64,000 nt of DNA from JAMXLO01 sp037201625 (GCA_037201625.1 JBBCGR010000003.1:1984001-2048000); one strand, 5' to 3'; positions 8,520 through 17,812 are shown, counted from the stretch's first letter. The notes: generated from the letters alone by a model not told the origin. Program-made: numbers and translations.

Positions 8520-9484
8520 CCCTGGCGCGCCAGCAGCGCGTCCACCGCGTCCGCATCCTCCCAGGCCAGCGAGACACCCACGACGCCGACGCGATCGCGC
8601 CAGGCGGGGGGCAGGCGAACGGCATCCTTGGGCGTGGTCACCGGCGTGGCGCCCAGCCTCGCCGCGGTCTCGGCGAGGCCGCGCAGTTCCGGCTCCGTAT
8701 AGGCATGGTGGTCGGGAAACGGCGCGGTACCGGCGAGCCGGACGCCCGCGGCCTCCAGCATCGCGAAGAACTTCCCGGGCCGGGCGATGCCGGCGAATGC
8801 CAGCACGGGCCGCTGCACCCACTCGCCGATCCCGGGTGCCGGGCGCAGGGAGGCGCGCAGAACGGGCAGCCCCGTCGCGGCCGCCGCCCCGGTACGGTCG
8901 GCGCCGATCAGCACTACGGCCTGACAGCGTGCGGCGCAGGCGGCCACCGGCTCGCGCAACGGGCCAGCCGGCAGCACGCTGCCATTGCCGAATCCCGACG
9001 CACCGTCCACCACGAGCAGCGACAGATCCTTGTGCAGCCCCGGATTCTGCAGCCCATCGTCCATCACCAGCACCTCGGCACCGGCCGCCACCGCGGCACG
9101 CGCGCTGGCCGCACGATCGCCGCCGACCCAGGTGGGCGCCACCTCAGCCAGTAGCAGCGCCTCGTCACCCACGTCCGCGGCGGCGTCCTGAGCGGTCACG
9201 CGATGGGTCGTCCGGATGGCACCGCCATAGCCGCGCAACAGGAAATGCACCGCGCGTCCTGCGGCGACGAGGCGGCCACCCAGGTCCAGCGCGACCGTCG
9301 TCTTGCCCGCACCGCCGATGGTGACATTGCCGCAGCAGATCACCGGAACCGGAGGGCGCCAGCCGGGCCGTGCCACCCGGGCGGCCGTCGCCGCGGCGGT
9401 GATCGCCCCGAGGGGCGACAGTAGCGCCGACAGCGGGCGCGACAGCCGGTCGCCATGATCCCAGAAGCGCGGCGCGCGCGGCAT
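8516..9484 (-). CDS. lpxK: Tetraacyldisaccharide 4'-kinase LpxK
   Basis: LpxK phosphorylates the 4' position of the lipid A disaccharide at the inner membrane. The 322-residue protein has the family's Walker A GNVTIGGAGKT (52-62), preceded by a hydrophobic N-terminal anchor (about 19-38), and a DDGLQN motif with catalytic Asp. It lies downstream of waaA in the usual alphaproteobacterial order acyltransferase-waaA-lpxK, with 36 bases between waaA and lpxK. It converges with the hydroxyproline gene. Confidence 0.95.
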   Translation of the reverse strand: MPRAPRFWDHGDRLSRPLSALLSPLGAITAAATAARVARPGWRPPVPVICCGNVTIGGAGKTTVALDLGGRLVAAGRAVHFLLRGYGGAIRTTHRVTAQDAAADVGDEALLLAEVAPTWVGGDRAASARAAVAAGAEVLVMDDGLQNPGLHKDLSLLVVDGASGFGNGSVLPAGPLREPVAACAARCQAVVLIGADRTGAAAATGLPVLRASLRPAPGIGEWVQRPVLAFAGIARPGKFFAMLEAAGVRLAGTAPFPDHHAYTEPELRGLAETAARLGATPVTTPKDAVRLPPAWRDRVGVVGVSLAWEDADAVDALLARQG

Positions 9485-9520
9485 TCGCTACGACATGCCC
9501 CCAGGCGTTCCCCACCGCAT

Positions 9521-10783
9521 TCAGCGCAGCAATTCGATCAGTGCCGCCGCCGTGCGGCCTGGCAGGTCGCCGTGCCGCTGCACGGCAGCACGGGCTGCCT
9601 CGCCCATCACCCGGCACTGCTCGTGATCCCGCAGCAGGGCATCCACCCGATCGGCCAGGGCGGCGGTGTCGTGCACCACATCGAGCCCGCCGGCCGCCCG
9701 CAGCATGGCCACGTGATCGGTGAAGTTCCCGGTATGAGGCCCCACCAGGATGGCGCAGCCCAGCCGCGCCGGCTCCAGCGGATTCTGACCGCCGCCGGGA
9801 TCGACCAGGCTGCGGCCGATGAAGGCGACCCGGGCGAGACGGTACCACAGCCCGAGTTCGCCTAGCGTGTCGGCGATCCAGACGCCCTCCTCGGGCGGGT
9901 CGTCGCCGCGCGACCGGTGGCCATCGGCCGGGATGGTGACCCCGCGCGCGGGGTGGCGGGGTGCGATGATGGTCAGCAGCCCGGGATGCGCCGGCAGGAG
10001 CAGGCGATGGGCGGCGACGACCAGCGCCTCCTCACCCGGGTGGGTGCTGGCCGCGAGCCACACCGGACGCCCCGCGAGGCGATCCTGCAGCCGGCGGAGT
10101 TCCGTGGGATCGGCCGGCAGCGGGGGCGCCGACAGCTTGAGGTCGCCGGGCGCCTCCAACCGGTTGCAACCCAGTGTGCGAAGCCGTTCGGCGTCCGATT
10201 CGGTGCGTGGCTGCACGCGGGCGAACCCGCCCAGGACCTGCCTGGCGAGCCCCGGTGCGTGGCGCCAGCGTGCCAGGCTGCGATCGGACAGGCGTGCGTT
10301 GACCAGCATCATCGGGATGCGCCGGAGCTGGCAGGCAGCCAGCAGGTTCGGCCACAGCTCGCTCTCGACGAAGCAGGCGACGGTCGGCCGCCAGTGTTCC
10401 AGGAACCGCGCGGTCCAGGCCGGCACGTCGAGCGGCACGAACCGGTGCAGCACGCGGCGCGCCAGCCGCGGTTCCAGCCGCTGGGCCAGCAGGTCGGCCG
10501 AAGTGACCGTCCCGGTGGTGAACAGGATGGTGGCGTCCGGCGCGCCATCGGCGAGCGCCGGCAGCACGGGCAGCAGCGACATCGTTTCGCCCACCGACGC
10601 CGCGTGCAGCCAGATCAGCCGCCCGGGCGGCCGTGGCGAGCGGTCGATACCGCGCCGTTCCGCGAGCCGGCCACGCAGTTCCTTGCCGCGCGCCTGGCGC
10701 ACCCGCAGCATCAGGCGCAGGCCGGGAGCCGCCACGGTCGCCACCGCAGCCCACACGACGCCGAGCGGGTTCAGGCCAGGCAC
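9521..10783 (-). CDS. waaA: 3-deoxy-D-manno-octulosonic acid (Kdo) transferase WaaA/KdtA
   Basis: WaaA attaches Kdo to lipid IVA. The predicted 420-residue protein has a hydrophobic N-terminal anchor, the GRLIWLHAASVGE motif with its catalytic Glu, and the GT-B C-terminal half with FIGRSLVDPGGGQNPLEPA. The start is taken as the GTG at 10783, which overlaps the upstream acyltransferase stop by 13 bases and gives the normal family length; a longer upstream frame would run over that gene. Together with lpxK it forms a lipid A operon. Confidence 0.93.
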   Translation of the reverse strand: MPGLNPLGVVWAAVATVAAPGLRLMLRVRQARGKELRGRLAERRGIDRSPRPPGRLIWLHAASVGETMSLLPVLPALADGAPDATILFTTGTVTSADLLAQRLEPRLARRVLHRFVPLDVPAWTARFLEHWRPTVACFVESELWPNLLAACQLRRIPMMLVNARLSDRSLARWRHAPGLARQVLGGFARVQPRTESDAERLRTLGCNRLEAPGDLKLSAPPLPADPTELRRLQDRLAGRPVWLAASTHPGEEALVVAAHRLLLPAHPGLLTIIAPRHPARGVTIPADGHRSRGDDPPEEGVWIADTLGELGLWYRLARVAFIGRSLVDPGGGQNPLEPARLGCAILVGPHTGNFTDHVAMLRAAGGLDVVHDTAALADRVDALLRDHEQCRVMGEAARAAVQRHGDLPGRTAAALIELLR

Positions 10784-11451
10784 AGCCGGTCCGCCCGCTC
10801 GGCCGCGGCGGTCAGGGCGTCGCCGATCGCCGGCACCGAGTCCTGCCATCCCTCGCGCGAGACGGCGATGGTCGGCAGGCACACCACGACGCCGCGTCCG
10901 AACGGCTTCGGCACCGCCATGCGGTCCCAGGTGCGCAGCACCCAATGCCGGGTCGTCTGCGCCGCACAGGGGAGCACCGGCGCACCGGACAGGGCGGCGA
11001 GCTGGGCCACTCCGGCTGCGGCGACGCGACGGGGGCCACGCGGTCCGTCGGGCGTGATCGCGATATGATCGCCGCCGGCGAGCAGGTTGAGCAGGATGCG
11101 CAGGCCCTTGGCGCCGCCACGCGACGAGGAGCCCAGCACGACGTCGAGGGCGAAGCGGCTGACCACGGCGCCGATGAAGCGGCCGTCGCGGTGCTGGCTC
11201 ACCAGGACATGCGCCCGGTTGCCGACCGACCGGCCCTCCGGCATCTGCCGTGCCAGGACCCACAGCATCGGCATCATCGGCAGCCGCTCATGCCAGAACG
11301 CCACCACGACGGGCGCGCCGGCGGCGTGCGGGGCCATGTGCTCCTGGCCGTCCAGCGACCAGCGCGTGGTGCGCAGCGCGAACGCCAGGTAGAGCCCGAG
11401 CAGCCTCGCCAGGGCGGCCTGCGTGGTCGGATGCCTGAGGAGCCGTTTCAT
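10771..11451 (-). CDS. Lysophospholipid acyltransferase family protein (DUF374 type)
   Basis: A 226-residue membrane-associated acyltransferase-like protein with a hydrophobic N-terminal segment, the motif VVAFWHERLPMMP and a later TPDGPRGPRR motif, both typical of the family found directly upstream of waaA in many alphaproteobacteria. It probably acylates a lipid A or phospholipid intermediate; the exact substrate is not known to me. The ATG at 11451 is preferred because the upstream in-frame extension is Arg/Ala-rich and lacks family character. It is translationally coupled to waaA. Confidence 0.8.
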   Translation of the reverse strand: MKRLLRHPTTQAALARLLGLYLAFALRTTRWSLDGQEHMAPHAAGAPVVVAFWHERLPMMPMLWVLARQMPEGRSVGNRAHVLVSQHRDGRFIGAVVSRFALDVVLGSSSRGGAKGLRILLNLLAGGDHIAITPDGPRGPRRVAAAGVAQLAALSGAPVLPCAAQTTRHWVLRTWDRMAVPKPFGRGVVVCLPTIAVSREGWQDSVPAIGDALTAAAERADRLCLA

Positions 11452-11640
11452 CGCACGGGCGGTAGCACGCGCCCTGCAGCCGAGAAAGGGTCCCTTGATC
11501 CTTCGCCCGCGCGCCGCCCGGCTGCGCGTTACCGCCGTAGCGACAACCCCGGCCGTAGACACGATCAGGTAGCCGCGGCGATCCAGCCTTCGCCTGTCCG
11601 CAAGACAGGAGAGTTCACATGGGTCGGTTCAACGCTGAAC

Positions 11641-13020
11641 GTGGCAGGACGGCGACAAACCCGATGTTCATCGGGCGGGCAGGCCATCGTGATCGGGGCG
11701 GGTATCGCGGGGCTGGCTGCGGCCGGCCTGCTGGCCAACTGGTTCGAGCGCGTCGTGGTGCTGGAGCGCGACAGCCTGCCTGCGGAGCCGGCGCCTCGCT
11801 GGGGAACCCCGCAGGCCTGGCATGGCCACGGGCTGCTGGTCGGTGGCCAGCGCGCGCTCGATGAGCTGTTTCCCGGTCTCGGCATGGACCTCACCGCCGC
11901 GGGTGCGTTGCCGCTGCGGGTCAACGGCGATGTCCGCGAGGAACGCCCAGATCACGGGCCGATGCCGCAGCGGGATTTCGGCATGACCGGCTACGCGATG
12001 TCGCGGCCGCTGCTCGAATTCACGCTGCGCCGGCGCCTCGAGCGCCACCGCAACGTGACCATCCGCGCCGACAGCCGGGTGGTGGGGATCGTCACCGATG
12101 TGGACGGGCAGCGCGTGACCGGCGCCCGTTTCATGGTGCAGGACGAAGACCGCAGCGAGACCCTGTCCGCCGATCTCGTGGTGGACGCGTCCGGGCGTGG
12201 CCAGCCGACGATGGCGCTGCTGCAATCGCTCGGCCGGCCGCTGCCGCCGGAGGAGACCATCGGGATCGATCTCGGCTACACCACCGCGATCCTGCCCATC
12301 CCCGCCGATGCGCCGAGTGACTGGAAGCTGGTGCTGACACATCCGCGCATGCCCGACTCCACGCGCCGCGCGATCCTGCTGCCGATCGAGGGGAACCGCT
12401 GGATGCTGACGGTGGCCGGACGTGGCCACGAGCGTCCGCCTGGCGGATGGGAGGGGCTGCTCGCCTGTCTGCGGAGCCTCGCCACCCCGACGATCTACCG
12501 TGCCGTCCGCGACCTGGCGCCGTCGGACAGGCTGATGCGCTTCGGTTTTCCCGGCAGCTCCTGGCGACATTTCGAGCGGCTCGAGACGTTCCCCGACGGG
12601 CTGGTGCCGATCGGCGACGCGATCTGCCATTTCAATCCGGTGTATGGCCAGGGGATGTCGGTCGCCGCCAAGGAGGCGGTGCTGCTGAACCAGGTGCTGG
12701 GCGAGCGTGCGACCGAGCCGGATCCGCTTGCCGGCCTGGGGCGGGTGTTCCTGGCTGCCGCGAGCCGGCTGGTCGAGACGCCCTGGAGCATGGCGGCGAT
12801 CCCTGACTTCGCCTGCCCTGGCACGCGCGGGGAACGGCCGGCGGACCTCGACCAGTCGCTGGCATTCTTCTCCGCGCTGTTCCGCCTCGCCGAGCGCGAC
12901 GCGGCCGTGCAGCGCCTGACGGTGGAGGTCTGGCACATGCTGAAACCGATCAGCGCCTATCGAGACCCGGAGCTCAGGGAACGGGTGATGGCCGAGATGA
13001 ACGAGCTGGCCTACGCGTAA
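11641..13020 (+). CDS. FAD-dependent oxidoreductase (geranylgeranyl reductase/halogenase-like fold)
   Basis: About 459 residues with an N-terminal Rossmann motif VIGAGIAGLAAAG, a conserved WHGHGLL segment, a DLVVDASGRGQP motif, and the second FAD motif GDAICHFNPVYGQGMSVAA. This architecture is shared by flavin monooxygenases, halogenases and geranylgeranyl-reductase-like enzymes; the substrate cannot be told. The open frame can start at the GTG at 11641, but the ATG at 11619 with an AGGAG seven bases upstream looks like the natural start and lies in another frame; deleting one G near 11683-11689 would join them. Either the start is GTG or there is a one-base indel. Confidence 0.75.
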   Translation: MAGRRQTRCSSGGQAIVIGAGIAGLAAAGLLANWFERVVVLERDSLPAEPAPRWGTPQAWHGHGLLVGGQRALDELFPGLGMDLTAAGALPLRVNGDVREERPDHGPMPQRDFGMTGYAMSRPLLEFTLRRRLERHRNVTIRADSRVVGIVTDVDGQRVTGARFMVQDEDRSETLSADLVVDASGRGQPTMALLQSLGRPLPPEETIGIDLGYTTAILPIPADAPSDWKLVLTHPRMPDSTRRAILLPIEGNRWMLTVAGRGHERPPGGWEGLLACLRSLATPTIYRAVRDLAPSDRLMRFGFPGSSWRHFERLETFPDGLVPIGDAICHFNPVYGQGMSVAAKEAVLLNQVLGERATEPDPLAGLGRVFLAAASRLVETPWSMAAIPDFACPGTRGERPADLDQSLAFFSALFRLAERDAAVQRLTVEVWHMLKPISAYRDPELRERVMAEMNELAYA

Positions 13021-13050
13021 TGGCCGGCGGCGTGGGCCGGCTCGCCCGGC

Positions 13051-14439
13051 TCACGCCGTCATCCGGTTCCAGGCATCCAGTGCGGCGATCTTGTACGCCT
13101 CGGCGAGCGTCGGATAGTTGAAGGTGTTCTCGATGAAGTAGTCGAGCGTGCCTTTGAGGTTCAGCACCGCCTGGCCGATATGGATCAGCTCCGTGGCGCC
13201 TTCGCCCACGATGTGGACGCCGAGCAGCCGCCGCGTGCGGATCGAGAACAGCATCTTCATCATGCCGGCATTGAGGCCCATGATGTGGCCGCGCGAAGTT
13301 TCCCGGAAGCGGGCGATGCCGCATTCGTAGGGAATGGCGCGCTGGCGTGCCTCGTGCTCGGTCATGCCCACCGTGGAGATCTCGGGCACCGAATAGATCC
13401 CGTATGGGAAGAACTCCGGCGCGTGGGGTGCCGGCACATTGAAGGCATGGCAGGCGGCGATGCGGCCCTGCTCCATGGAGGTGGAGGCCAGGCTCGGGAA
13501 GCCGATGGCGTCGCCGGCGCAGTAGATGTGCGGCACGGCGGTCTGGAAGGTCTGCTGATCGACCTTCAGCCGGCCGCGATCATCGGCTTCCAGGCCGCAG
13601 GCACCCAGGTTCAGCACATCGGTCGCGCCGACCCGGCCGGCGGTGTACAGCACCATCTCCGAGCGCACGCGGCGGCCACCTTCCAGGATGGTGACGGGCC
13701 AGTCGTTCTCGACCTCGATCCGTTCCACCTTGGAGCCGAAGCGCAGCGCCACGCCGCGGTCGCGGAGCTGATGGGTGAAGTCCTCGATCAGTTCGTGGTC
13801 GACGAAGTCGAGCATGGTCGGACGCGCCTCGACCAGCGCCACGGCGACGTCCAGCGCACTGAAGATGGTGGCGTACTCGACGCCGATGACGCCGGCGCCG
13901 ATCACCGTGAGGCTGCGTGGCAGGCGGGGGATCTCCACGATCTCGTCGCTGTCGAAGACCGAGGTGCCGTTGAACGGCACGCTGTCGGGGCGGTAGGGCC
14001 GGGTGCCGACGGCGATCAGGATGCGCTCGCCCTGGAAGATGCGGATGTCGCCGGCGTCGGAGGTGACCTCGATGCGATGCGGGTCGAGGAAGCGGGCGGT
14101 GCCGAGGACCGTCTGGACGGCGTTGCGGGCGAACTGATGCTCCAGCACGTCGACCTCATGGTCGAGGGTCATGTGCAGGCGCATCATCAGGTCCTTGGCG
14201 CCGATGTCCTTCTTCACGCGGTAGGCGCGGCCGTAGAAGCCTCGCTCCCGCCAGCCGGTGAGGTTGAGCACGGTCTCGCGGATGGTCTTGGACGGAATGG
14301 TCCCGGTATGGACCGATACGCCACCGACACGGCGACCCTTCTCCACCACGAGGACGGAGCGGCCGATCTTCGCGGCCTGGATGGCGGCGCGGCGGCCGGC
14401 GGGACCGCTGCCGATGACGATGAAGTCGAACGTGCTCAC
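13051..14439 (-). CDS. sthA: Si-specific NAD(P)+ transhydrogenase (soluble)
   Basis: A 462-residue flavoprotein disulfide reductase-fold enzyme that passes hydride between NADPH and NAD+. FAD motif VIGSGPAGRRAAIQAAK at the N-terminus; the region where disulfide reductases have a redox CxxxxC reads GGVSVHTGTIPSKT, with no Cys pair, as in SthA. The NAD(P) motif VIGAGVIGVEYATIF and the C-terminal dimer domain follow. The GTG at 14439 gives the family's usual length; a longer in-frame extension has no family character. The gene stands alone and converges with the FAD oxidoreductase. Confidence 0.9.
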   Translation of the reverse strand: MSTFDFIVIGSGPAGRRAAIQAAKIGRSVLVVEKGRRVGGVSVHTGTIPSKTIRETVLNLTGWRERGFYGRAYRVKKDIGAKDLMMRLHMTLDHEVDVLEHQFARNAVQTVLGTARFLDPHRIEVTSDAGDIRIFQGERILIAVGTRPYRPDSVPFNGTSVFDSDEIVEIPRLPRSLTVIGAGVIGVEYATIFSALDVAVALVEARPTMLDFVDHELIEDFTHQLRDRGVALRFGSKVERIEVENDWPVTILEGGRRVRSEMVLYTAGRVGATDVLNLGACGLEADDRGRLKVDQQTFQTAVPHIYCAGDAIGFPSLASTSMEQGRIAACHAFNVPAPHAPEFFPYGIYSVPEISTVGMTEHEARQRAIPYECGIARFRETSRGHIMGLNAGMMKMLFSIRTRRLLGVHIVGEGATELIHIGQAVLNLKGTLDYFIENTFNYPTLAEAYKIAALDAWNRMTA

Positions 14440-14589
14440 GGACCGGCAGGGTGGCGGAAGGCGAATGGTGTGTCTATCGCAATATTGCTGCGCTGCAGTG
14501 AAGGTGGAGGGGGCGGCGATGGGGAGCGGTGCGGCGATGTCTTGCAATCGCCGGTGAAGCCGCCTAGAAACCGCGCCCTGGCACGGAGC

Positions 14590-14664
14590 GCGGGCGTAGC
14601 TCAGGGGTAGAGCACAACCTTGCCAAGGTTGGGGTCGAGGGTTCGAATCCCTTCGCCCGCTCCA
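14590..14664 (+). tRNA. tRNA-Gly (anticodon GCC)
   Basis: A 75-nt cloverleaf: acceptor GCGGGCG pairing with CGCCCGC, D arm GCTCAGGGGTAGAGC, anticodon stem-loop CAACC TTGCCAA GGTTG giving GCC, T arm GGGTTCGAATCCC, and an encoded CCA at 14662-14664. Confidence 0.97.
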
Positions 14665-14702
14665 GATTCCAGCGCACGCACAGCGCGGGCAACCTCGACA
14701 AC

Positions 14703-14870
14703 CTATCCAGCGTTGCCCATTTCCTGTTCGTGCGCCGCGCCGATCATCTCTCGAGCGATCCGCAATACCTCATCGGCCAGTGCTGCATCCGCCTTGGCGA
14801 CGGCGCGCGATACGGCGACAGCACCCATCTGTGCGACAACAGCGGCAACCGCCAGGCGGCGCCTCTGACA
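14703..14870 (-). pseudogene. Remnant of a TetR/AcrR-type regulator (C-terminal part)
   Basis: On the minus strand a frame ending at the TAG at 14703-14705 reads as the end of a TetR-family ligand-binding domain: an Arg-rich helix, then AQMGAVAVSRAVAKADAALA, then DEVLRIAREMIGAAHEQ. The DNA-binding N-terminus is absent; the frame runs directly into the aldo/keto reductase remnant on the other strand. Most likely a divergent regulator/reductase pair lost its shared promoter and both N-termini in one deletion. Family assignment is by eye and moderate. Confidence 0.55.
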
Positions 14871-15190
14871 CGCGGGAAATGAGGATCGGCTCGACCTCTA
14901 CTCGGTCCGCATGGCCGATGGCGTCACGCCGGTCGAGGAGATCGTGCGGGGCTTCGACGATCTCGTCCGGGCCGGCAAGATCCTCCACGCGGATCCCTCC
15001 GACTTTCCCGCGCGGCGCGTGGCGAGGGCCGTGACCATCGCCGAACTGAGCGGCGCGGCTCCCATCGCAGGCCTTCAGGTGGAACACAGCCTCGTCGAAC
15101 GCACCACCGAGCAGGAGCCTCTCGCGGCCACGCGCTCGGCCTCGGTGTCGTCGCCTGGCGCAGCCTTTCTCGCCCCGGCGATATTGCCGG
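14869..15190 (+). pseudogene. Remnant of an aldo/keto reductase (central part)
   Basis: The plus strand reads EDRLDLYSVRMADGVTPVEE, then IVRGFDDLVRAGKI and VTIAELSGAAPIAGLQVEHS, which is the middle of an aldo/keto reductase (compare DLYxxH, TPVEET, L-x-x-GKIRY-x-G-x-S, Q-x-EYSL). About the first 100 residues are missing. A +1 shift near 15125-15130 is needed to continue into HALGLGVVAWRSLSRPGD, and the C-terminal third is gone, replaced by tRNA-Gly(CCC) on the opposite strand. Deletion plus frameshift makes it non-functional. Confidence 0.75.
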
Positions 15191-15214
15191 TCAGCATGCA
15201 ACCACCCGGTGGCT

Positions 15215-15288
15215 TGGAGCGGGTGAAGGGAATCGAACCCTCGTATGCAGCTTGGGAAGCTGCCGTTCTACCATTGAACTACACCCGC
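15215..15288 (-). tRNA. tRNA-Gly (anticodon CCC)
   Basis: The minus strand gives a 74-nt cloverleaf: acceptor GCGGGTG with CACCCGC, D arm GTTCAATGGTAGAAC, anticodon stem-loop GCAGC TTCCCAA GCTGC with CCC at positions 34-36, T arm GGGTTCGATTCCC, and an encoded CCA at 15215-15217. It points toward the other tRNA-Gly gene, with two gene remnants between. Confidence 0.95.
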
Positions 15289-15355
15289 GCAGCCCGGATT
15301 TTACCGCGCCGCGCGATCCTTGCGCAATCCGCCAACCGGCGTCCGCGCACCACGT

Positions 15356-16942
15356 TCAGCCGCCCTTCAGCGAGAGGTCCTCGTACGGCGCCGTATAGGG
15401 AAAGCCCGGGATGTGCCCGAAGCCTGATTCGGCCACCCGCGGCCCGATGCCGTTGATGAACGCAAGCTGCCAGATCGGCGCGTACATGGCGCGCTCGTGC
15501 ACCATCTGCTGCATCCGGTGCAGCAACTCCGTGCGCTTCGTCCGGTGCAACTCCACCGCCTGCTGCGGGAACAGCGCGTCGATGTCCGGATAGCTGCCGT
15601 AGGCGAACGGACCGCCCTGCACCACCAGGCTCTCCAGCCGCGTCGCCGCGTTGCCGAACGCACCGGGACCCGCCTGGATCAGGTTCTTGTAGGCCTTGTC
15701 GGCAAAGCCCTTCAGGAAGGCGGCCCGCTCGATCGGCCGCAGCCGGCACCGTATGCCAACCTCGCCCAGATTGTTCACCACCGCCTCGGCGATGTTGGCG
15801 TAGGAGGAATCGCAGTAATAGAAGCCGGCATCGAAGCCGTTCGGAAATCCCGCTGCTGCGAGCGCCTGCTTCGCCTGCCCCGGGTCATATACCGCCGCCG
15901 GCGGCTGCCAGTAGAACTCGAACATGTCGGGAAACACGGCGCTGTTGGTGACATGGGAGAATCCCATTGTCAGCGCCTCGTTGATCGTCTGGCGGTCGAT
16001 CGCCAGGTTGGCCGCGCGCCGTACCCGCAGATCGTGCCACGGCGACTTCGCGTCCCACTGATCGGCGAAATACACGCAGAAGGTGCCCTGCACGACGACC
16101 GGCTTGATATCGAGCCCGGGCGTCTGCTTCAGCTCCCCCGCAAGTTCGCCGCGGATCGAGTAGGCGATGTCGATCTCGCCCCGCTTCAGCGCCGCCAGCC
16201 GCGTCGACTCGTCGGGGATCACCTTCATGACGATCCGCTTGATGCGAGGGGTGGCACGCCAGTACTGGTCGAACGCCTCCAGCACCAGTTCCACACCCGG
16301 CGTGAAGGAGACGAAGCGGTACGGACCCGCACCGATCGGCGCCTTCTTGAACCCGTCATCCCCGACCTGCGCGACGTAGCGCCGAGGCACGATCCAGGCA
16401 GCCCCCGTGGCGCCGGCGTAGAAGGTGAGGAAGTCGGGCCATGGCTCCTTCAGCCGGAACCGCACATGCCGCGCATCGGGCGTTTCCACTGCCGCTACAC
16501 GCTGCTTCAGCAGGCTCTGGCTCGCGCCGCGATAGCGCTCGAACGAGAACCGCACATCATCCGACGTGACCGGCTCGCCATTGTGGAAGCGGGCGCCCTG
16601 GCGGATGACGAAGTCGTAGGTGAGGCCGTCCTCCGAGGCGTCGAACGATTCGGCGAGGCAGGGCGCCTGCAACGTGCCCGGCATCGCCTTCACCATGCCG
16701 TCATGCAGCGCATACAGCAGCATGAAGGGCGTGATGATGCCGGTGGTCTCCGCCGGATCGAACCAGGCGGGCGGCAGCGAGACATGCACGCCGTAGGTAA
16801 GCTGGCCCTGGGGGGCCGCCCTGGTGGTAGCCGGGCGGCTCATGGCCCCCAGCGCGGCGAGTGCAAGCAACGTGCGTCGGGTCGGTGGTCCTGCCGTGCC
16901 GTCCAGGACCGTGGCGCCAGACCGCAATGCGGATTGGCTCAT
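15356..16942 (-). CDS. ABC transporter substrate-binding protein (SBP family 5, dipeptide/oligopeptide type)
   Basis: A 528-residue secreted solute-binding protein. The N-terminus has RRTLLALAALGAM and AxA-type cleavage near residue 43; the twin Arg suggests Tat export. The mature part shows SBP_bac_5 features: LAESFDASEDGLTYDFVIR, GARFHNGEPVTSDDVRFSFER and DLRVRRAANLAIDRQTI. The family captures peptides, nickel or other small molecules; the ligand cannot be read here. A GGGAGG lies five bases before the ATG. No permease or ATPase genes are next to it, so it is an orphan or works with a transporter elsewhere. Confidence 0.88.
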   Translation of the reverse strand: MSQSALRSGATVLDGTAGPPTRRTLLALAALGAMSRPATTRAAPQGQLTYGVHVSLPPAWFDPAETTGIITPFMLLYALHDGMVKAMPGTLQAPCLAESFDASEDGLTYDFVIRQGARFHNGEPVTSDDVRFSFERYRGASQSLLKQRVAAVETPDARHVRFRLKEPWPDFLTFYAGATGAAWIVPRRYVAQVGDDGFKKAPIGAGPYRFVSFTPGVELVLEAFDQYWRATPRIKRIVMKVIPDESTRLAALKRGEIDIAYSIRGELAGELKQTPGLDIKPVVVQGTFCVYFADQWDAKSPWHDLRVRRAANLAIDRQTINEALTMGFSHVTNSAVFPDMFEFYWQPPAAVYDPGQAKQALAAAGFPNGFDAGFYYCDSSYANIAEAVVNNLGEVGIRCRLRPIERAAFLKGFADKAYKNLIQAGPGAFGNAATRLESLVVQGGPFAYGSYPDIDALFPQQAVELHRTKRTELLHRMQQMVHERAMYAPIWQLAFINGIGPRVAESGFGHIPGFPYTAPYEDLSLKGG

Positions 16943-17029
16943 CGTCGCCTCCCTGGATGTTCTCTCGTGCGGAGAATTGCATCCAGTGTAGAGGAGCTAT
17001 GCGCCTATGTCATCCGTGTTGTTCAGCGC

Positions 17030-17812
17030 CTACACTTGCCGTTCGACGATCAGCTTCTTGATCTCGCCGATCGCCTTCGCCGGGTTGAGTCCCTTGGGGC
17101 AGGTATCGGTGCAGTTCATGATCGTGTGGCAGCGATACAGCTTGAACGGATCCTCCAGCGCATCCAGCCGCTCGCCGGTGTGCTCGTCGCGCGAATCGGC
17201 GATCCAACGATACGCCTGCAGCAGCACCGCCGGCCCCAGGTAGCGGTCGCCGTTCCACCAATAGCTGGGGCACGCGGTGGAGCAGCAGAAGCACAGGATG
17301 CACTCCCACAGCCCGTCCAGCTTCGCGCGCTCCTCGCGGCTCTGCCGGCGCTCGCCGTCGGGCGGCGGCGCACTGTCGGCCTGCAGCCAAGGCTCCACGC
17401 TGCGAAGCTGCGCGTAGACCTGCGACAGGTCGGGCACCAGGTCCTTCACCACCGGCATGTGCGGCAGCGGGTTGATGCGCACCGCGCCCGAAACCTCCTC
17501 GATCGGCTTCAGGCAGGCCAGCGTGTTGCCGCCGTCGATGTTCATCGCGCAGGAGCCGCAGATGCCCTCGCGGCAGGACCGGCGGAAGGTCAGCGTCGGA
17601 TCGATCTCGTTCTTGATCTTGATCAGCGCGTCCAGGACCATCGGGCCGCACGCATCGAGATCCACCTCATACGTGTCCGTGCGCGGGTTGGCGCCGTCGT
17701 CCGGGTTCCAGCGATAGATGCGGAACTCGCGCACCCGCTTGGTGCCCGCCGGGGCCTTGAAGGTCTGGCCACGGCCGATGCGGCTGTTGGCGGGGAGGGT
17801 GAATGTGGCCAT
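17030..17812 (-). CDS. sdhB: Succinate dehydrogenase iron-sulfur subunit SdhB
   Basis: A 260-residue electron-transfer subunit. The three clusters are visible as CREGICGSCAMNIDGGNTLAC (2Fe-2S), CILCFCCSTACP (4Fe-4S) and CHTIMNCTDTCPKG (3Fe-4S). It passes electrons from SdhA to quinone at the SdhCD anchor. It is the last sdh gene, separated from sdhA by 115 bases that hold a repeat-like palindromic sequence, unlike the short gaps between the other sdh genes. Confidence 0.97.
   Translation of the reverse strand: MATFTLPANSRIGRGQTFKAPAGTKRVREFRIYRWNPDDGANPRTDTYEVDLDACGPMVLDALIKIKNEIDPTLTFRRSCREGICGSCAMNIDGGNTLACLKPIEEVSGAVRINPLPHMPVVKDLVPDLSQVYAQLRSVEPWLQADSAPPPDGERRQSREERAKLDGLWECILCFCCSTACPSYWWNGDRYLGPAVLLQAYRWIADSRDEHTGERLDALEDPFKLYRCHTIMNCTDTCPKGLNPAKAIGEIKKLIVERQV

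Noticed and set aside
14440..14547. N-terminal extension of the transhydrogenase from an upstream ATG
   Set aside because: The extra 36 residues have no family similarity, and the GTG at 14439 gives the standard length.
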